Below the pieces are notes generated by a model, which was not told the DNA's origin, did no database searches, and was given only the letters and a program-made list of their open reading frames with translations. The translations under genes and the position numbers were made by a program. From Acidobacteriota bacterium (lineage in GTDB: Bacteria; Acidobacteriota; Terriglobia; Terriglobales; Acidobacteriaceae), in contig JAFDVV010000002.1 in the NCBI GenBank assembly GCA_018268775.1, positions 1 through 60,229 of the forward strand: DNA of 60,229 nt, read 5' to 3'. Shown in pieces: positions 26,952 through 36,285 of this stretch; the stretch's first letter is position 1; the number at the start of each line of letters is the position of its first letter.

Positions 26952-27772
26952 AGCAGGCCCACCAGAAGCGCGGGAGTAAGCAGAACGAAGTCCGCGGCCG
27001 CACGCAGCGTCAGTGCGTCATATTGTCCACGGTTTCGATGGAGCGCCACGAGCGCAAAGGCCGAGAGTGCAATGGCCGTCGATATGGGCCAGAGCGTGTG
27101 GCGATGCAGAATGGCCAGAGCGGAGCTTGCCACTCCTACCGCTGCGGCAAGCGAAGAGAGGTGACGCAATGCGGCGGTGGTCAGCGCGTGGGGCTGCTGT
27201 TGCCAGGTTCCTGCCGGATGCTCCCACGCATAGATGAACAGGCAGTTCAGGCTGCACAGCGCGGCGAAGAGCAAGGCAGGAGGCAGTAGCACGATCCTGA
27301 GTTGCGGCTGGCGAGCAACTGTAGGAATGAAGACCGCCGCGGCAAAGCAGATACCTACGGCAATCTCCTTTGGCAACCTGTGTGCGCTGTTTGTCGCGTG
27401 TATGACGACGAAGTAGCCGAAGACCAGACCTCCGAGGACGAGGTACAGTCTGATCGCTTCCATCGGAATGCGCGGAAGCAGCAACGCGAGCACGATCGAG
27501 GCAGCAGCTATCCCCGCGAGGAACGCGTTGCGGTGGCGATAGTGAAAGTGGTGGCGCGCCTCAAGCGCGTCCGCGTGTGGCGCCTGTCCGTCGAGCAGGC
27601 GGTCGGCGGCGTACAGCATCCAGACGGCAGCGGCCATCGCCAGCAGAGAGCTCGCGGAGAGACGAATATGGTTGGAGTGGGCGATGAACCACGTCCACAG
27701 CGTTGCGACACTCGGGGCGTCCAGCGAGAGCAGGTGCCAGAGGTGCAGCAGGGATTTCGTCTTGCGAGCCAC
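26948..27772 (-). CDS. UbiA-like polytopic membrane protein
   Basis: A 274-residue protein with about seven to eight membrane helices. Early on it has MLYAADRLLDGQ, an Asp-x-x-x-x-Asp-type motif at the position of the first UbiA prenyltransferase motif, and later HRLPKEIAVGICFAAAVFIPT, which resembles UbiA relatives. The canonical second Asp-rich motif (DxxxD) is absent, with NSAHR in its place. The start is GTG at 27772 with a weak ribosome binding site. It is coupled to the methyltransferase downstream. A prenyltransferase-superfamily protein of altered or lost catalysis is the best guess. Confidence 0.6.
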   Translation of the reverse strand: MARKTKSLLHLWHLLSLDAPSVATLWTWFIAHSNHIRLSASSLLAMAAAVWMLYAADRLLDGQAPHADALEARHHFHYRHRNAFLAGIAAASIVLALLLPRIPMEAIRLYLVLGGLVFGYFVVIHATNSAHRLPKEIAVGICFAAAVFIPTVARQPQLRIVLLPPALLFAALCSLNCLFIYAWEHPAGTWQQQPHALTTAALRHLSSLAAAVGVASSALAILHRHTLWPISTAIALSAFALVALHRNRGQYDALTLRAAADFVLLTPALLVGLL

Positions 27773-27837
27773 CTATCCATTTTAGGTAACGGCCCGGTTC
27801 AAGTGTCCTGAGTCTGAAATTCGCTAAACAAATATCG

Positions 27838-27898
27838 TGTCATCCTGAGCGTAGTTTGCCGAGCTTTTGCGGCAAACGGAGTCGAAGGACCTGCGGTT
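27838..27898. repeat. Dispersed intergenic repeat (TGTCATCCTGAGC type)
   Basis: TGTCATCCTGAGCG opens and GAGTCGAAGGACCTGCGGTT closes the element, with an internal TTTGCCG...CGGCAAA hairpin. The inverted sequence at 49896-49936 shares both end motifs. The rest of the 266-base gap 27773-28038 shows nothing recognised. Confidence 0.7.
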
Positions 27899-28038
27899 GT
27901 CTTCCACGAATGAATGACTCACCACACTTGAGCATTTTCCCTGTTGATGGGATTCCACAATGGGGCGTGCAGTGGCGTTTTCATCATTGAGGTCGAGGCC
28001 CCGCGTTAGCCTACAGGGGGAATGCTTTAGGCAGCAGA

Positions 28039-29850
28039 TCAGGCGACGGGAGACGTGGCTGCATCGACGGACTCAGCTGAGCCTGCTTCCCGCGTCTGCT
28101 TCGCGCCAGCGGCCCACAAACCCGGATCGATGTCGGGGAAGACGTTGTCCCGCCGCTCGATCTCGGCCAGCCGCTCTTCTTCACCGCCAGTGAGCTGGCC
28201 GTTCACTTCAAACGCCTGCCAGATGGTCTTGACCTCGTTGAACTGGTCCTTGTGGGTTGTGAAGCGCGCCTCGGCGTAGTCGCGGGCTGCGCCGGTCGTA
28301 ATCAGGAACTGCCAGTCCGAAGACTCCAGCAACAGCAACTCGCGGCAGAGCTGCTTCACGATGCGTGTTGCCAGGGCGGATTTTTGCCATGCTCCGGCGG
28401 TCGCCACTTCGCGCGTGTACAGCTCCGCGGGATAAATGTAGGTGTAGGTCCAGCTTGTGTCCGGGTTCATCCAGACCTCGTTGTGGCCTCCCGCCCCCCA
28501 CGATCCTTCCTTGAGTGCAATAAAGCCCGCGCGAGGATAGCGATCGAGATACTCGCTGCACGAGACCAGTTGAATGCCTGTGTCGTACTGGTGCAGCGTA
28601 CGCGCGATTGCCTCCAGCCACAGGGGCCCTTCGAACCACCAGTGGCCGAACAACTCAGCGTCGAACGGCGAGCATAGGATCGGCGGAATGGCATCGTCAA
28701 AGCCAGACTTCAGCGCTTCGTAGACGAGGTGAACGAAGTGCGAGGCGTGCGATTTGACGCGCTCCGCGGCCTCCTGCGGGTAGTAGGGCTGCTTGTCGCC
28801 CATGTCGACCTTGGAGCCGGTGACACGCCAGTAGCGATGCCCTCCAGGCCAGCGCTTCTTATGGAAGTCGAGATAGACGCCATCGCCGGGGTAGCCCGAG
28901 TCTCCCGACCAGACCTGAACGCCGGTGCGCGGGTCGCGCGGAAAGATCGTCGTCGCGTAACGCTTATCGTAAGGTCCGTCGACGTAGTAAGGCTGATACA
29001 GCGAGCGATGACCGGTGTGGGTCATTGCGATCGTCTGCTCATCGGTCGGCACGGCCCCGTTCAGCAATTCGTAAGGTGAAGGAACGCGGCTGCCTTCTTC
29101 GACGAGATGAGTGTCGACGAAGAAGAACTCGATGTCCGACTCCGACAGTGCCTGCTCCACGCCGATGCGATCGAAGCCGGGTGCCTTGCCGCCATCGGCG
29201 AAGGGCACCGGGTAGCTCCAGAAACCTGCGGGACGATAGCCGCACTCCGGCGCCCATATGCCGCGCGGGTGCTTGCCGATGTGGCGTATGTGGGTCTTGA
29301 CCGCGGTGCGTATCTGCGCGCGCACGCTCTCGTCGGTACCGAGCAGAGGCATATATCCATGCGTCGCGCCGCAGGTGATGATGTCGATCAGTCCGGTTTC
29401 GTTGAAGTGGCGGAACCCTGCGACGATGTTTCCGTCGAGCGCGCGGAAGTCTTCGAGCGCCTGCGAGAAGAAGCGGTGCCAGAAGCGCGCCGTCTCCGCA
29501 AGGTGCGCCTCTCCGGCTTGCAGAAAGTAGGCTTCGTCTTCGCGCGCGGCGACGATCTTGCGCGTCAGGTATTTGGGGAACTCCGTGATGAAGACCGGAT
29601 GCGAGAGCTGTTCCAACAGAATTGGCGAGAGGTTCAGGTTGCACTGGAAACGGATCCCGTCGCGCTCCAGATTGCCCAGCACGCGCAGCAGCGGCAGATA
29701 GGTCTCGGCCGCCGCCTCGTGCAGCCACTCCATCCCATGCGGCCACGTCCCGTGATTCACGACGTAGGGCAGGTGAGCATGCAGCGTGAATGTCAAAAAT
29801 CCGGATGGGCGTTTTGCCGCGTTCGATGATGCCTTGCTCAAGACCAACAC
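28039..29850 (-). CDS. GH57 1,4-alpha-glucan branching enzyme
   Basis: A 603-residue GH57/DUF1957 enzyme. TFTLHAHLPYVVNHG is the first GH57 region, GIWAPECGYRP holds the catalytic nucleophile Glu (~200), and SPFDAELFGHWWFEGP the acid/base Asp (~395) in the form specific for branching enzymes; a C-terminal helical domain follows. It forms alpha-1,6 branches in glycogen. The outermost start is GTG 29850, but TTG 29841 has GAGGTG 6 bases upstream and may be the real one. No other glycogen gene is adjacent. Confidence 0.93.
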   Translation of the reverse strand: MLVLSKASSNAAKRPSGFLTFTLHAHLPYVVNHGTWPHGMEWLHEAAAETYLPLLRVLGNLERDGIRFQCNLNLSPILLEQLSHPVFITEFPKYLTRKIVAAREDEAYFLQAGEAHLAETARFWHRFFSQALEDFRALDGNIVAGFRHFNETGLIDIITCGATHGYMPLLGTDESVRAQIRTAVKTHIRHIGKHPRGIWAPECGYRPAGFWSYPVPFADGGKAPGFDRIGVEQALSESDIEFFFVDTHLVEEGSRVPSPYELLNGAVPTDEQTIAMTHTGHRSLYQPYYVDGPYDKRYATTIFPRDPRTGVQVWSGDSGYPGDGVYLDFHKKRWPGGHRYWRVTGSKVDMGDKQPYYPQEAAERVKSHASHFVHLVYEALKSGFDDAIPPILCSPFDAELFGHWWFEGPLWLEAIARTLHQYDTGIQLVSCSEYLDRYPRAGFIALKEGSWGAGGHNEVWMNPDTSWTYTYIYPAELYTREVATAGAWQKSALATRIVKQLCRELLLLESSDWQFLITTGAARDYAEARFTTHKDQFNEVKTIWQAFEVNGQLTGGEEERLAEIERRDNVFPDIDPGLWAAGAKQTREAGSAESVDAATSPVA

Positions 29851-29981
29851 CTCAAGCCGTTTCGGCCGGTGAGACTTCTTGGACTGCTCTGAACTGCTTC
29901 AACTCGTTCGCCAGTTGAGATGTGCGAGGCCGAGAGATCGAGTCTAAACCCATTCTCTCAGACGGCGGGCTTTGAAATCCA

Positions 29982-30012
29982 CGGTGGCAAGCCATTTAAC
30001 CGGCTGCCACCG
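29982..30012 (-). terminator. Hairpin downstream of the BON lipoprotein gene
   Basis: CGGTGGCA-A-GCC (29982-29993) pairs with GGCTGCCACCG (30002-30012) with one bulged A. It begins 11 bases after the stop on the minus strand. The bases after the stem are only weakly T-rich, so termination is likely but not certain. Confidence 0.5.
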
Positions 30013-30023
30013 CAGATCGATTG

Positions 30024-31142
30024 CTACTGCGGCTGGTCCGCGGACTCGGGTGTGTTCATCGGCCTGCGACCGCTGCCGCGTGCTCCGGTGGTGCTTAGCG
30101 TGTTTGCGGTAGAGACGCGAACGGCAACCGTGTTGGTGAGCTGGAAGTTCACCAGGCTCTCCGACGGGATCCTTACCTGCTCACCGCGCGTGACAGTGTT
30201 GGCACCGGCCCCGATGCCTGCACCGGCAGCCGATCCAATGGCTGCGCCTTTACCGCCGCCTGCGATGGCGCCGATAATCGCTCCGAGCGCCGCTCCGCCG
30301 CCGACTTTGGCGGCCGTATTCTTGCCGCGTCCCTTGCCTTCGACGCTGTAGGGTTGTGTGCTTACGCCGAGCGAATCGCCGTTGCGGTTGATGCTGACAA
30401 GCTCAACGGTGAGCAGGGAGTTGCCTTTGTAGTGTGCAGCCTCTTGCACAGCCGAAACGCGGCCCGTAACGCCTGTGCCCTGGCGAATGGCCACCAGGCC
30501 GTCGGCCATGACATCGGTGGCGAGCGTTCCTGAGAACGACTGTCCCTGCTGGGTCGTCGCGCTGTCAAGTGTCTGCGTGATGCGTACCGGGATGGTGGTG
30601 CCTGCCGGAATCGTCACCGTCTTGAAGGCCGGTGGCGGGGGCGGTGCGGGAGCTGCTACTGGTGCAGGAGCGGGAGCCGGGGCAGGCTCGTTGTGCGCAA
30701 CCGCAGGCCTCTCGATGGGCGCGGGCCTGGGCGCGGCGACCGGCTTTGGAGCGGGCTTCCTCTCCACCCTCGCCGCAGGCGGCGGTGCGGGTGCCGGTGT
30801 TGGGGCAACGGCGGCAACTGCCGGCGCCGGCGCTGCGACGGTCAGATTGTTAACAACCGTCTTGATGCCTGTCACCTGGGCGACGTCCGATGCGGCCAAC
30901 GACCGTGCCGCTTCGTTGCTGACCGTCCCATTCAGGGTAACGATTCCGTTGTCGACTGAGGTTTGAATCTGCTCGGAGCTCAGCGCGCTATCGCCTGCCA
31001 GCCGGCTATGTACCGCTGTGGCGAGCGTGGCGTCGTCCGTAGCCGGGGCTGTAGAGCTCTTGCAGCCTGCCGCGCCGAGCGCAAGCGACAGGGCGGATAG
31101 AACGGCAAGTGTACGTAGAGGGGACATCACCTGAATAGTCAT
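30024..31142 (-). CDS. BON-domain lipoprotein with glycine-zipper C-terminus
   Basis: A 372-residue envelope protein in four parts. A signal peptide ends in lipobox ALGAAGC (~27). A BON domain follows (LATAVHSRLAGDSALSSEQI ... GIVTLNGTVSNEAARSLA), then a ~80-residue Ala/Pro linker. The C-terminal domain contains TIPVRITQTLDSATTQQGQ and a glycine zipper (GGGAALGAIIGAIAGGGKG). BON domains bind membranes and glycine-zippers oligomerise in membranes; together they suggest a stress-related outer-membrane protein. ATG 31142 gives a proper signal peptide; the longer frame upstream does not. Confidence 0.78.
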   Translation of the reverse strand: MTIQVMSPLRTLAVLSALSLALGAAGCKSSTAPATDDATLATAVHSRLAGDSALSSEQIQTSVDNGIVTLNGTVSNEAARSLAASDVAQVTGIKTVVNNLTVAAPAPAVAAVAPTPAPAPPPAARVERKPAPKPVAAPRPAPIERPAVAHNEPAPAPAPAPVAAPAPPPPPAFKTVTIPAGTTIPVRITQTLDSATTQQGQSFSGTLATDVMADGLVAIRQGTGVTGRVSAVQEAAHYKGNSLLTVELVSINRNGDSLGVSTQPYSVEGKGRGKNTAAKVGGGAALGAIIGAIAGGGKGAAIGSAAGAGIGAGANTVTRGEQVRIPSESLVNFQLTNTVAVRVSTANTLSTTGARGSGRRPMNTPESADQPQ

Positions 31143-31577
31143 CGTGGTCTCTTTCCTGCTTCGGCAATTCCGGTTGGGCGTGATCGATAAGCCCAACGGT
31201 GTGCGAGTTTATGCGAGTGTATCCGATGCGGTCTACCTCCCGGCGTCGAAATTTTGGAGGTTTCACAACAGACATGCGTTCCATTGATTTGACGTTCCAT
31301 CGCGCGCTACGAGAGCAACTTGCAAGCTCTGGCAAAGAGAAGGGTCTTGCTCAAAGCGCGCAACCCAATGGGAAAGCCGGGCATCCACTGATAGACGGCC
31401 GTACCTGCCCCGTATTGGGCTTATGCTATGGAAAGGCGGTTACAGGCCCGCTAACGAGGGAATGGGAGTACAGTGTTTCGTCGACGGGTTGCGACCTTCG
31501 TCTATTATCTGTAAACCTGAGAAAACACAGTATGGAACGCGGGGCCGCAACTTGGAACCCGGGAGGAGAAAGACATT
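31143..31577. other. 435-base intergenic region, no gene recognised
   Basis: This gap separates the divergent BON and YtxH genes and must hold both promoters. A plus-strand frame crosses part of it but has irregular composition and no ribosome binding site. No hairpin or repeat matching the other families was seen. Confidence 0.5.
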
Positions 31578-31967
31578 ATGGCTGATAACGACAACGGAGC
31601 AAGCGGACTGGGATGGTTTCTCGCAGGGCTGGGACTGGGTGCGCTGGTCGGCGTTCTCTACGCGCCCAAAGCCGGTAAGGAGACCCGCGAAGACCTGAAG
31701 GCCAGTGCGCTCGATGCCAGGGAACGGGCCTCGGTGCTCGCCCAGCAGGGCCGTGAGCGAGCCTCCGAGTATGCCTCGCAGGGCCGTGAACATCTCAACG
31801 ACTACATCGACCGCGGTCGCGAGTACTACGATCGCGGACGGACGCAGTGGTCGCAGTATGTCGAAAAGGGAAAAGGCCTGGTCCAGGACCAGCAGAGCAA
31901 GATATCCTCGGCCATCGACGCAGGCAAGCAGGCCTACGCCAGCGCAACGCAGGAGACGTCTTCGTAG
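31578..31967 (+). CDS. YtxH domain protein
   Basis: A 129-residue protein. The N-terminus GWFLAGLGLGALVGVLYAPKAGKETRED is the YtxH (general-stress/gas-vesicle-like GvpP) signature: a short membrane helix ending in LYAPKSGKETR. The rest is a long amphipathic helix with repeated heptad-like QQGRERASEYASQGREH segments. GGGAGGAG lies upstream. Members are stress-induced in several bacteria but lack a known activity. It is followed by another one-helix protein 74 bases on, probably in the same transcript. Confidence 0.85.
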   Translation: MADNDNGASGLGWFLAGLGLGALVGVLYAPKAGKETREDLKASALDARERASVLAQQGRERASEYASQGREHLNDYIDRGREYYDRGRTQWSQYVEKGKGLVQDQQSKISSAIDAGKQAYASATQETSS

Positions 31968-31983
31968 CCTGTATCCTCTGCGT

Positions 31984-32010
31984 GGGGCCAGCGATGTTTC
32001 ACTGGCCTCA
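31984..32010 (+). other. Intergenic hairpin between YtxH and the next gene
   Basis: GGGGCCAG pairs with CTGGCCTC with one G-T pair, loop about ten bases. No T tract follows, so it is more likely an mRNA stability or attenuation hairpin than a full terminator. Confidence 0.35.
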
Positions 32011-32041
32011 GTCGCGGGCGAAAGGCTAAGGAGAGACCTCC

Positions 32042-32599
32042 ATGATGATCGCTGGGATATGGTTGCAGGATGCCGGTTCGATATCGAGTGGCAACTCGCG
32101 CCTGCTGATGTTTTTTGTCGGCATGGTGGCTGTCGCCATGGCGGTGCAGGCGTTGGTCGTTGTGTTTGTTGCGATCGGCGCGGCCAAGGCGCGGAAGCGT
32201 CTGATGGCGATTGTGGAAGAGGTGCGCGAAAAGGCCCTGCCTGCAATCGACAGTACGCGCAACCTGGTGCATGACCTCCAGCCCAAGGTGCGCACCATCG
32301 CCGACAACTTCGTCGAGACGAGCCACGTCGTCCGGTCGAAGGCACAGGACTTCAACGCCACCATCACGGATGTGAACCAGCGCGCTCGCGCGCAGACCGA
32401 GCGCGTCGACGATATGGTCTCTTCCGTTCTCGACACCACGGCCGGTATCGCATCGACGATTCAGAAGGGTGTGCAGGTTCCGGTGCGCGAGTTTCACGGC
32501 ATCATGAGCGGGCTCAAGGCCGGTCTCGATGTTCTGGTTGGCCGCGGAGAGAACCATCGCAGCAAGGCCTATCCCGACGAAGACGAACGCAGCTTCTAA
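32042..32599 (+). CDS. Membrane-anchored helical protein (DUF948-like)
   Basis: A 185-residue protein with one hydrophobic segment at ~22-46 (LMFFVGMVAVAMAVQALVVVFVAIG) followed by a long helix (RLMAIVEEVREKALPAIDST...) with regular hydrophobic spacing and an acidic C-terminal end. The layout resembles DUF948 and other membrane-tethered coiled-coil proteins. AGGAGAG precedes the ATG. It is downstream of ytxH, a family with the same one-helix-plus-coil design, suggesting a joint structural or stress role. No enzyme motif is present. Confidence 0.7.
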   Translation: MMIAGIWLQDAGSISSGNSRLLMFFVGMVAVAMAVQALVVVFVAIGAAKARKRLMAIVEEVREKALPAIDSTRNLVHDLQPKVRTIADNFVETSHVVRSKAQDFNATITDVNQRARAQTERVDDMVSSVLDTTAGIASTIQKGVQVPVREFHGIMSGLKAGLDVLVGRGENHRSKAYPDEDERSF

Positions 32600-32636
32600 A
32601 AAGCCCTGGCAACCCTGCGTGTGGCGCTTGCCATAT

Positions 32637-32690
32637 TGTCATTCCGACCGGAGCGCAGCGCAGTGGAGGAACCTGCTTCTCTGCCACGTC
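32637..32690. repeat. Half copy of the TGTCATT inverted-repeat element
   Basis: TGTCATTCCGACCGGAGCGC and CAGTGGAGGAACCTGCTTCT match one half of the ~141-bp element seen at 1051 and 9012. The other half is missing; the mnmA stop codon follows at 32698. Confidence 0.7.
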
Positions 32691-32697
32691 GTTCGAA

Positions 32698-33819
32698 CTA
32701 GACGATCCAGCCTCCGCCGACGACTTCGTCTTCCCGATAGAAGACGGCGGCCTGCCCGGGCGTAATCGCGCGCTGCGGCTCGTCGAACGTAGCGCGAACC
32801 CTGTCGCCTGCGCCGATCAAGGTCGCCGGGGCCGGTACATGCCGGTGGCGAATCTTGATGGTCACGCGAAGCTCTTCGCCTTCAGCCAGTCCCGGGACCG
32901 AGATCCAGTTCAGCCGGTCGGCGACAAGATCCCGAGACATCAGGCCCTCGTCAGGCCCAACCGTCACCTGGTGCGAGTCGGGATGGATCGCCAGCACGTA
33001 GAGCGGGTTTGGCGAGCTGATACCCAGGCCCTTGCGCTGTCCGACGGTAAAGCTGTGGATCCCCGCGTGGTGCCCGATCACCTCGCCGGTTGTGGAAACA
33101 AGTTCACCCGAGAGATCGGGCATCGGCTCGTTCTGTTCTTCGAGATAGGCCTTCAGAAACGCGCTGTAATCTCCGCCGGGGATAAAGCATATCTCCTGCG
33201 AGTCGGGCTTCTGTGCCAGCGCCAGCCCGGCGTCGGCGGCGCGTTCGCGCACCTGGGGCTTCTGCATCTCGCCAAGCGGAAACAGCGTGCGCGACAACTG
33301 TTCCTGCGTAAGCCCGAACAGAAAGTAAGTCTGGTCCTTGGACTTGTCCTCGGGGCGGGAGAGAATCCATCGCCCGCGCGCCTCGTCGTAACGATTGCGC
33401 GCGTAGTGGCCCGTCGCGATGCGTTCGGCCCCGATCTGCCGCGCCGTCAGCAGCAACTGGTCGAACTTCAGATGGTTGTTGCAGAGCGTACAGGGAATCG
33501 GCGTTCGTCCGGCGAGGTATTCGTTGACGAACGGGCGCACGACATCGGCCTCGAACCGCTCCTGCTGATTAACGACGTAGTAGGGGATTCCGAGCTGTTC
33601 GGCGACTGCTCGCGCGTCGTAAACGTCGTCGATGGAGCAGCAGCGTCCCTGCACTGCCTCGGGCATGCCGTCGTGCCCGGCCAGGCGGCGCTGGTTCCAC
33701 AACTGCAACGTCAGCCCGACGACGTTCTGCCCTTCTGCGCGCAGCATCGCCGCCACCGTCGAGGAGTCGACCCCGCCGGACATGGCCACGGCAATCGTGT
33801 TGTTCGAATCGGCCAGCAT
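32698..33819 (-). CDS. mnmA: tRNA-specific 2-thiouridylase MnmA
   Basis: A 373-residue enzyme that thiolates U34 of Lys, Glu and Gln tRNAs. The PP-loop [13 protein letters not shown] binds ATP. The two catalytic cysteines lie in [15 protein letters not shown] and [12 protein letters not shown]. The C-terminal beta barrel is seen in [24 protein letters not shown] and ends [18 protein letters not shown]. Length is normal. GAGGGA lies before the ATG at 33819. It is divergent from the NAD(P)HX repair gene, 107 bases apart. Confidence 0.97.
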   Translation of the reverse strand: MLADSNNTIAVAMSGGVDSSTVAAMLRAEGQNVVGLTLQLWNQRRLAGHDGMPEAVQGRCCSIDDVYDARAVAEQLGIPYYVVNQQERFEADVVRPFVNEYLAGRTPIPCTLCNNHLKFDQLLLTARQIGAERIATGHYARNRYDEARGRWILSRPEDKSKDQTYFLFGLTQEQLSRTLFPLGEMQKPQVRERAADAGLALAQKPDSQEICFIPGGDYSAFLKAYLEEQNEPMPDLSGELVSTTGEVIGHHAGIHSFTVGQRKGLGISSPNPLYVLAIHPDSHQVTVGPDEGLMSRDLVADRLNWISVPGLAEGEELRVTIKIRHRHVPAPATLIGAGDRVRATFDEPQRAITPGQAAVFYREDEVVGGGWIV

Positions 33820-33926
33820 ATGTCCCTCATCCTTTATTTTCGCAGAATTTGACCGCTTGCAGCACCTCTGCCAGCCCGGTTGCCGGTTGGCTTCAACGCC
33901 ATGAATGAGATAGAAGGGTGTAAGCG

Positions 33927-35531
33927 ATGAAGATTCTTACATCGGCGGAGATGGGAGCGGCGGACCGGCGTACCGTCGAGGAGACGGGCACTCCGCTGGC
34001 TGTCCTGATGGAGGCCGCAGGAGAGGCGGTAGCCGCCTTCTGCCGCCGCCGGTATCCCACTGCGAAGCGCATCGTCGCCCTGTGCGGCAAAGGCAACAAC
34101 GGTGGCGATGGCCTGGTTGCCGCCCGGATGCTCTCCGAGGCGGGACTCGAGGTCAGCGTTGTGCTCCTCGGAAAAACGGACGAGATCAAAGGCGAGGCCG
34201 CAGCTGCGCTTGCCCGTCTGCGCATCGCCGCGCCCGATACGCCGCTGTTTGAGATCGACGACGAGAAGGCGCTGGCAGCCGCGCTCAGCAAGCACGACGG
34301 TATTGAGCTGCTTATCGATGCAGTGGTGGGAACGGGCTTCCGTCCGCCGTTGCGCGGACTTCCCGAAGCTGCGCGGGCGCTCGTGAACGCGCTGGAAGCT
34401 CCAGTGGTTGCGGTCGACCTGCCGAGCGGATGGGACGCCGACTCGACGGAGCAGAGTATTGAGGGAGCGTATCGCGCCGATGCCGTCGTCACCTTTACCG
34501 CGCCGAAGCTCGCGCATGTCTTCGGCTACACGACGGCAGGGCCTGTTGTCGTTGCACCGATCGGATCGCCCGATTCCGTTGTGCAATCCGGCGGCAACTT
34601 GACGTGGACAGGATCGTCCAAGGCGGTCGCGGAACAGCCTCGCGGCCCCAACTCGAACAAGGGCAAGTTCGGTCATGTTCTGGTTGTGGGCGGAAGCTAC
34701 GGCACGGCGGGGGCGCCGGCGATGTCCTCTCTTGCCGCTCTGCGTGCCGGGGCAGGACTTGTGACCGCGGCTGTGCCGAAGTCGATCGTGGACCTTGTTG
34801 CAGGTATCGCGCCTGAGCTGATGGTCAGCCCGCTGGAGGAAAGCGCTGAAGGTGCAATCGCTCTCGCAAGTCTCGAAGGCGCAAGATTCGAGGCTCTGCT
34901 TGAACGCATTACGGTGCTGGCCGTGGGCCCCGGCCTTTCGCAGCGTGGAGATGCAAAGGCTGCTGTGCGTGAGCTGCTGTCGAAGACGAAGCTGCCGCTC
35001 GTTCTCGATGCCGATGGGCTGAACGCCTTCGATGGCCGTGCCGATCTGCTGAACGGTGCAGACAGGACGCTGGTTCTCACGCCGCATCCCGGCGAGATGG
35101 CACGTCTGACCGGACTGACCGTGAAGCAGGTGGAAGCCGATCGAATCGGCCTTGCGAGAAGGTTCGCAACGGAACATAGATTGACGCTGGTGCTCAAGGG
35201 GTGGCGCACCCTGGTGGCGCATCCCGATGGACGCATCGCCGTAAACACCAGCGGAAATCCTTCCATGTCGAAAGGGGGGAGCGGCGACATTCTTACCGGC
35301 ATCGTCGCAGCGATGCTGGCGCAGTACCCGGGCGACGTTGCCGCGGCGGTTGAGGCGGCGGTCTATCTTCATGGGCTTGCCGGAGACTTCGCCGCGCGCG
35401 CGATGGAAGAGCACACGGTCCTGGCAACGGATACGGTCGCTCACCTCTCCGGCGCATTTCGCTATCGTGTGCGCGACGAGGACGGCCTGAACTGGATTTG
35501 TGGATTGAGAGGATGCAAGGAGAATTGTTGA
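33927..35531 (+). CDS. nnr: Bifunctional NAD(P)H-hydrate epimerase / ADP-dependent dehydratase
   Basis: A 534-residue fusion that repairs hydrated NADH and NADPH. The N-terminal epimerase half (~1-215) has [16 protein letters not shown] opening, [20 protein letters not shown] and [11 protein letters not shown]. The C-terminal dehydratase half (ribokinase fold) has [32 protein letters not shown] and [17 protein letters not shown] with the GSGD catalytic Asp. Both halves look complete. Its stop overlaps the likely start of tsaE, a pairing found in many bacteria. Confidence 0.95.
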   Translation: MKILTSAEMGAADRRTVEETGTPLAVLMEAAGEAVAAFCRRRYPTAKRIVALCGKGNNGGDGLVAARMLSEAGLEVSVVLLGKTDEIKGEAAAALARLRIAAPDTPLFEIDDEKALAAALSKHDGIELLIDAVVGTGFRPPLRGLPEAARALVNALEAPVVAVDLPSGWDADSTEQSIEGAYRADAVVTFTAPKLAHVFGYTTAGPVVVAPIGSPDSVVQSGGNLTWTGSSKAVAEQPRGPNSNKGKFGHVLVVGGSYGTAGAPAMSSLAALRAGAGLVTAAVPKSIVDLVAGIAPELMVSPLEESAEGAIALASLEGARFEALLERITVLAVGPGLSQRGDAKAAVRELLSKTKLPLVLDADGLNAFDGRADLLNGADRTLVLTPHPGEMARLTGLTVKQVEADRIGLARRFATEHRLTLVLKGWRTLVAHPDGRIAVNTSGNPSMSKGGSGDILTGIVAAMLAQYPGDVAAAVEAAVYLHGLAGDFAARAMEEHTVLATDTVAHLSGAFRYRVRDEDGLNWICGLRGCKENC

Positions 35532-35977
35532 CGAAGTTTACGAGAGAGAAGAGATTCAGGACGCGCAGCGTCGCAGGTACGCTCGCCCTGGGCGAGAGAA
35601 TGACGGAGATCCTGCTGCCTGCGCCGAAGCTGGTCGTGCTGCGCGGCGAGGTTGGGGCAGGGAAGACGACGCTGGTGAAGGGAATCGCCGCCGCCCTGGG
35701 GGCCGCTGGCGAAGAGGATGTCACCAGCCCGACCTTCACGTTGGTGCATGAGTACGTGGGGCCGAAGGTGAAGCTCTACCACCTCGATCTCTATCGCCTT
35801 GAAACCGAAAAGGAGCTGGCCTCGCTTGGTGTCGAGGAGATGTCGTCCGAACCCGATGCCCTGGTGCTGGTGGAGTGGGGCGAACGCTTCGAGAGTATCG
35901 CCATGCGTGCCGACGCCGAGATTGCCATGGAACATGGCGAGGGCGATGAACGCGCGATGATGGTCCGCTGGCGGTAG
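35528..35977 (+). CDS. tsaE: TsaE, ATPase of the t6A tRNA-modification complex
   Basis: A ~149-residue P-loop ATPase that supports TsaB-TsaD in making N6-threonylcarbamoyladenosine in tRNA. Walker A is LRGEVGAGKTTLVKG, followed by TSPTFTLVHEY, KLYHLDLYRLE and LVLVEWGERF, all typical. TTG 35528 is chosen: AAGGAG stands 5 bases before it and it forms a TTGA overlap with the preceding stop. ATG 35513 and TTG 35498 are in-frame alternatives without a well-placed ribosome binding site. Confidence 0.93.
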   Translation: MTKFTREKRFRTRSVAGTLALGERMTEILLPAPKLVVLRGEVGAGKTTLVKGIAAALGAAGEEDVTSPTFTLVHEYVGPKVKLYHLDLYRLETEKELASLGVEEMSSEPDALVLVEWGERFESIAMRADAEIAMEHGEGDERAMMVRWR

Positions 35978-36005
35978 GGCGCCGTTCGTATAACCCTTAT
36001 TTGTC

Positions 36006-36100
36006 GTCATTCTGAGGCGTAGCCGAAGAATCCCTGTAGTTTCTATCTCACGCGCAACACAAAAAAATGCTGAGATTCTTCGGCTGCGCCTCAGAATGAC
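36006..36100. repeat. Inverted repeat with 27-bp arms
   Basis: Arm 36006-36032 (GTCATTCTGAGGCGTAGCCG...) and arm 36074-36100 are complementary at 26 of 27 positions, with 41 bases between. A single half-copy of the same arm is at 56287-56313. A large hairpin here could end transcription from both sides. The remaining part of the 308-base gap holds only the terminator at 36184. Confidence 0.85.
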
Positions 36101-36183
36101 GGTTCAGGGACTGCTCGGCTTGCGACAGCGTGCAGTCTCTGCACGCGAGTGTGTGGCAGCTTCCAGGACTGAGCAGCGCAATG

Positions 36184-36217
36184 AAAAAAATCGGCCCACA
36201 GGTATGGATGGGCCGAT
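36184..36217 (-). terminator. Rho-independent terminator of the peroxiredoxin-like gene
   Basis: On the minus strand ATCGGCCCA (36209-36217) pairs perfectly with TGGGCCGAT (36190-36198) and is followed by a run of seven T residues. It lies ~70 bases after the stop codon. Confidence 0.85.
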
Positions 36218-36285
36218 GCGAATGCCTTGTCAGGCGAAACTCGATCTTTGTTGCAGGGTATTCCCCGCAAGATTTGAAGCGAAGG

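Noticed and set aside
28508..28516. CTTGAGT as a HAIR half-site
   Set aside because: It lies inside the GH57 gene and has no partner half.
31199..31585. Plus-strand frame ahead of ytxH
   Set aside because: Irregular composition, no ribosome binding site, no recognisable domain, and it ends inside the ytxH start.
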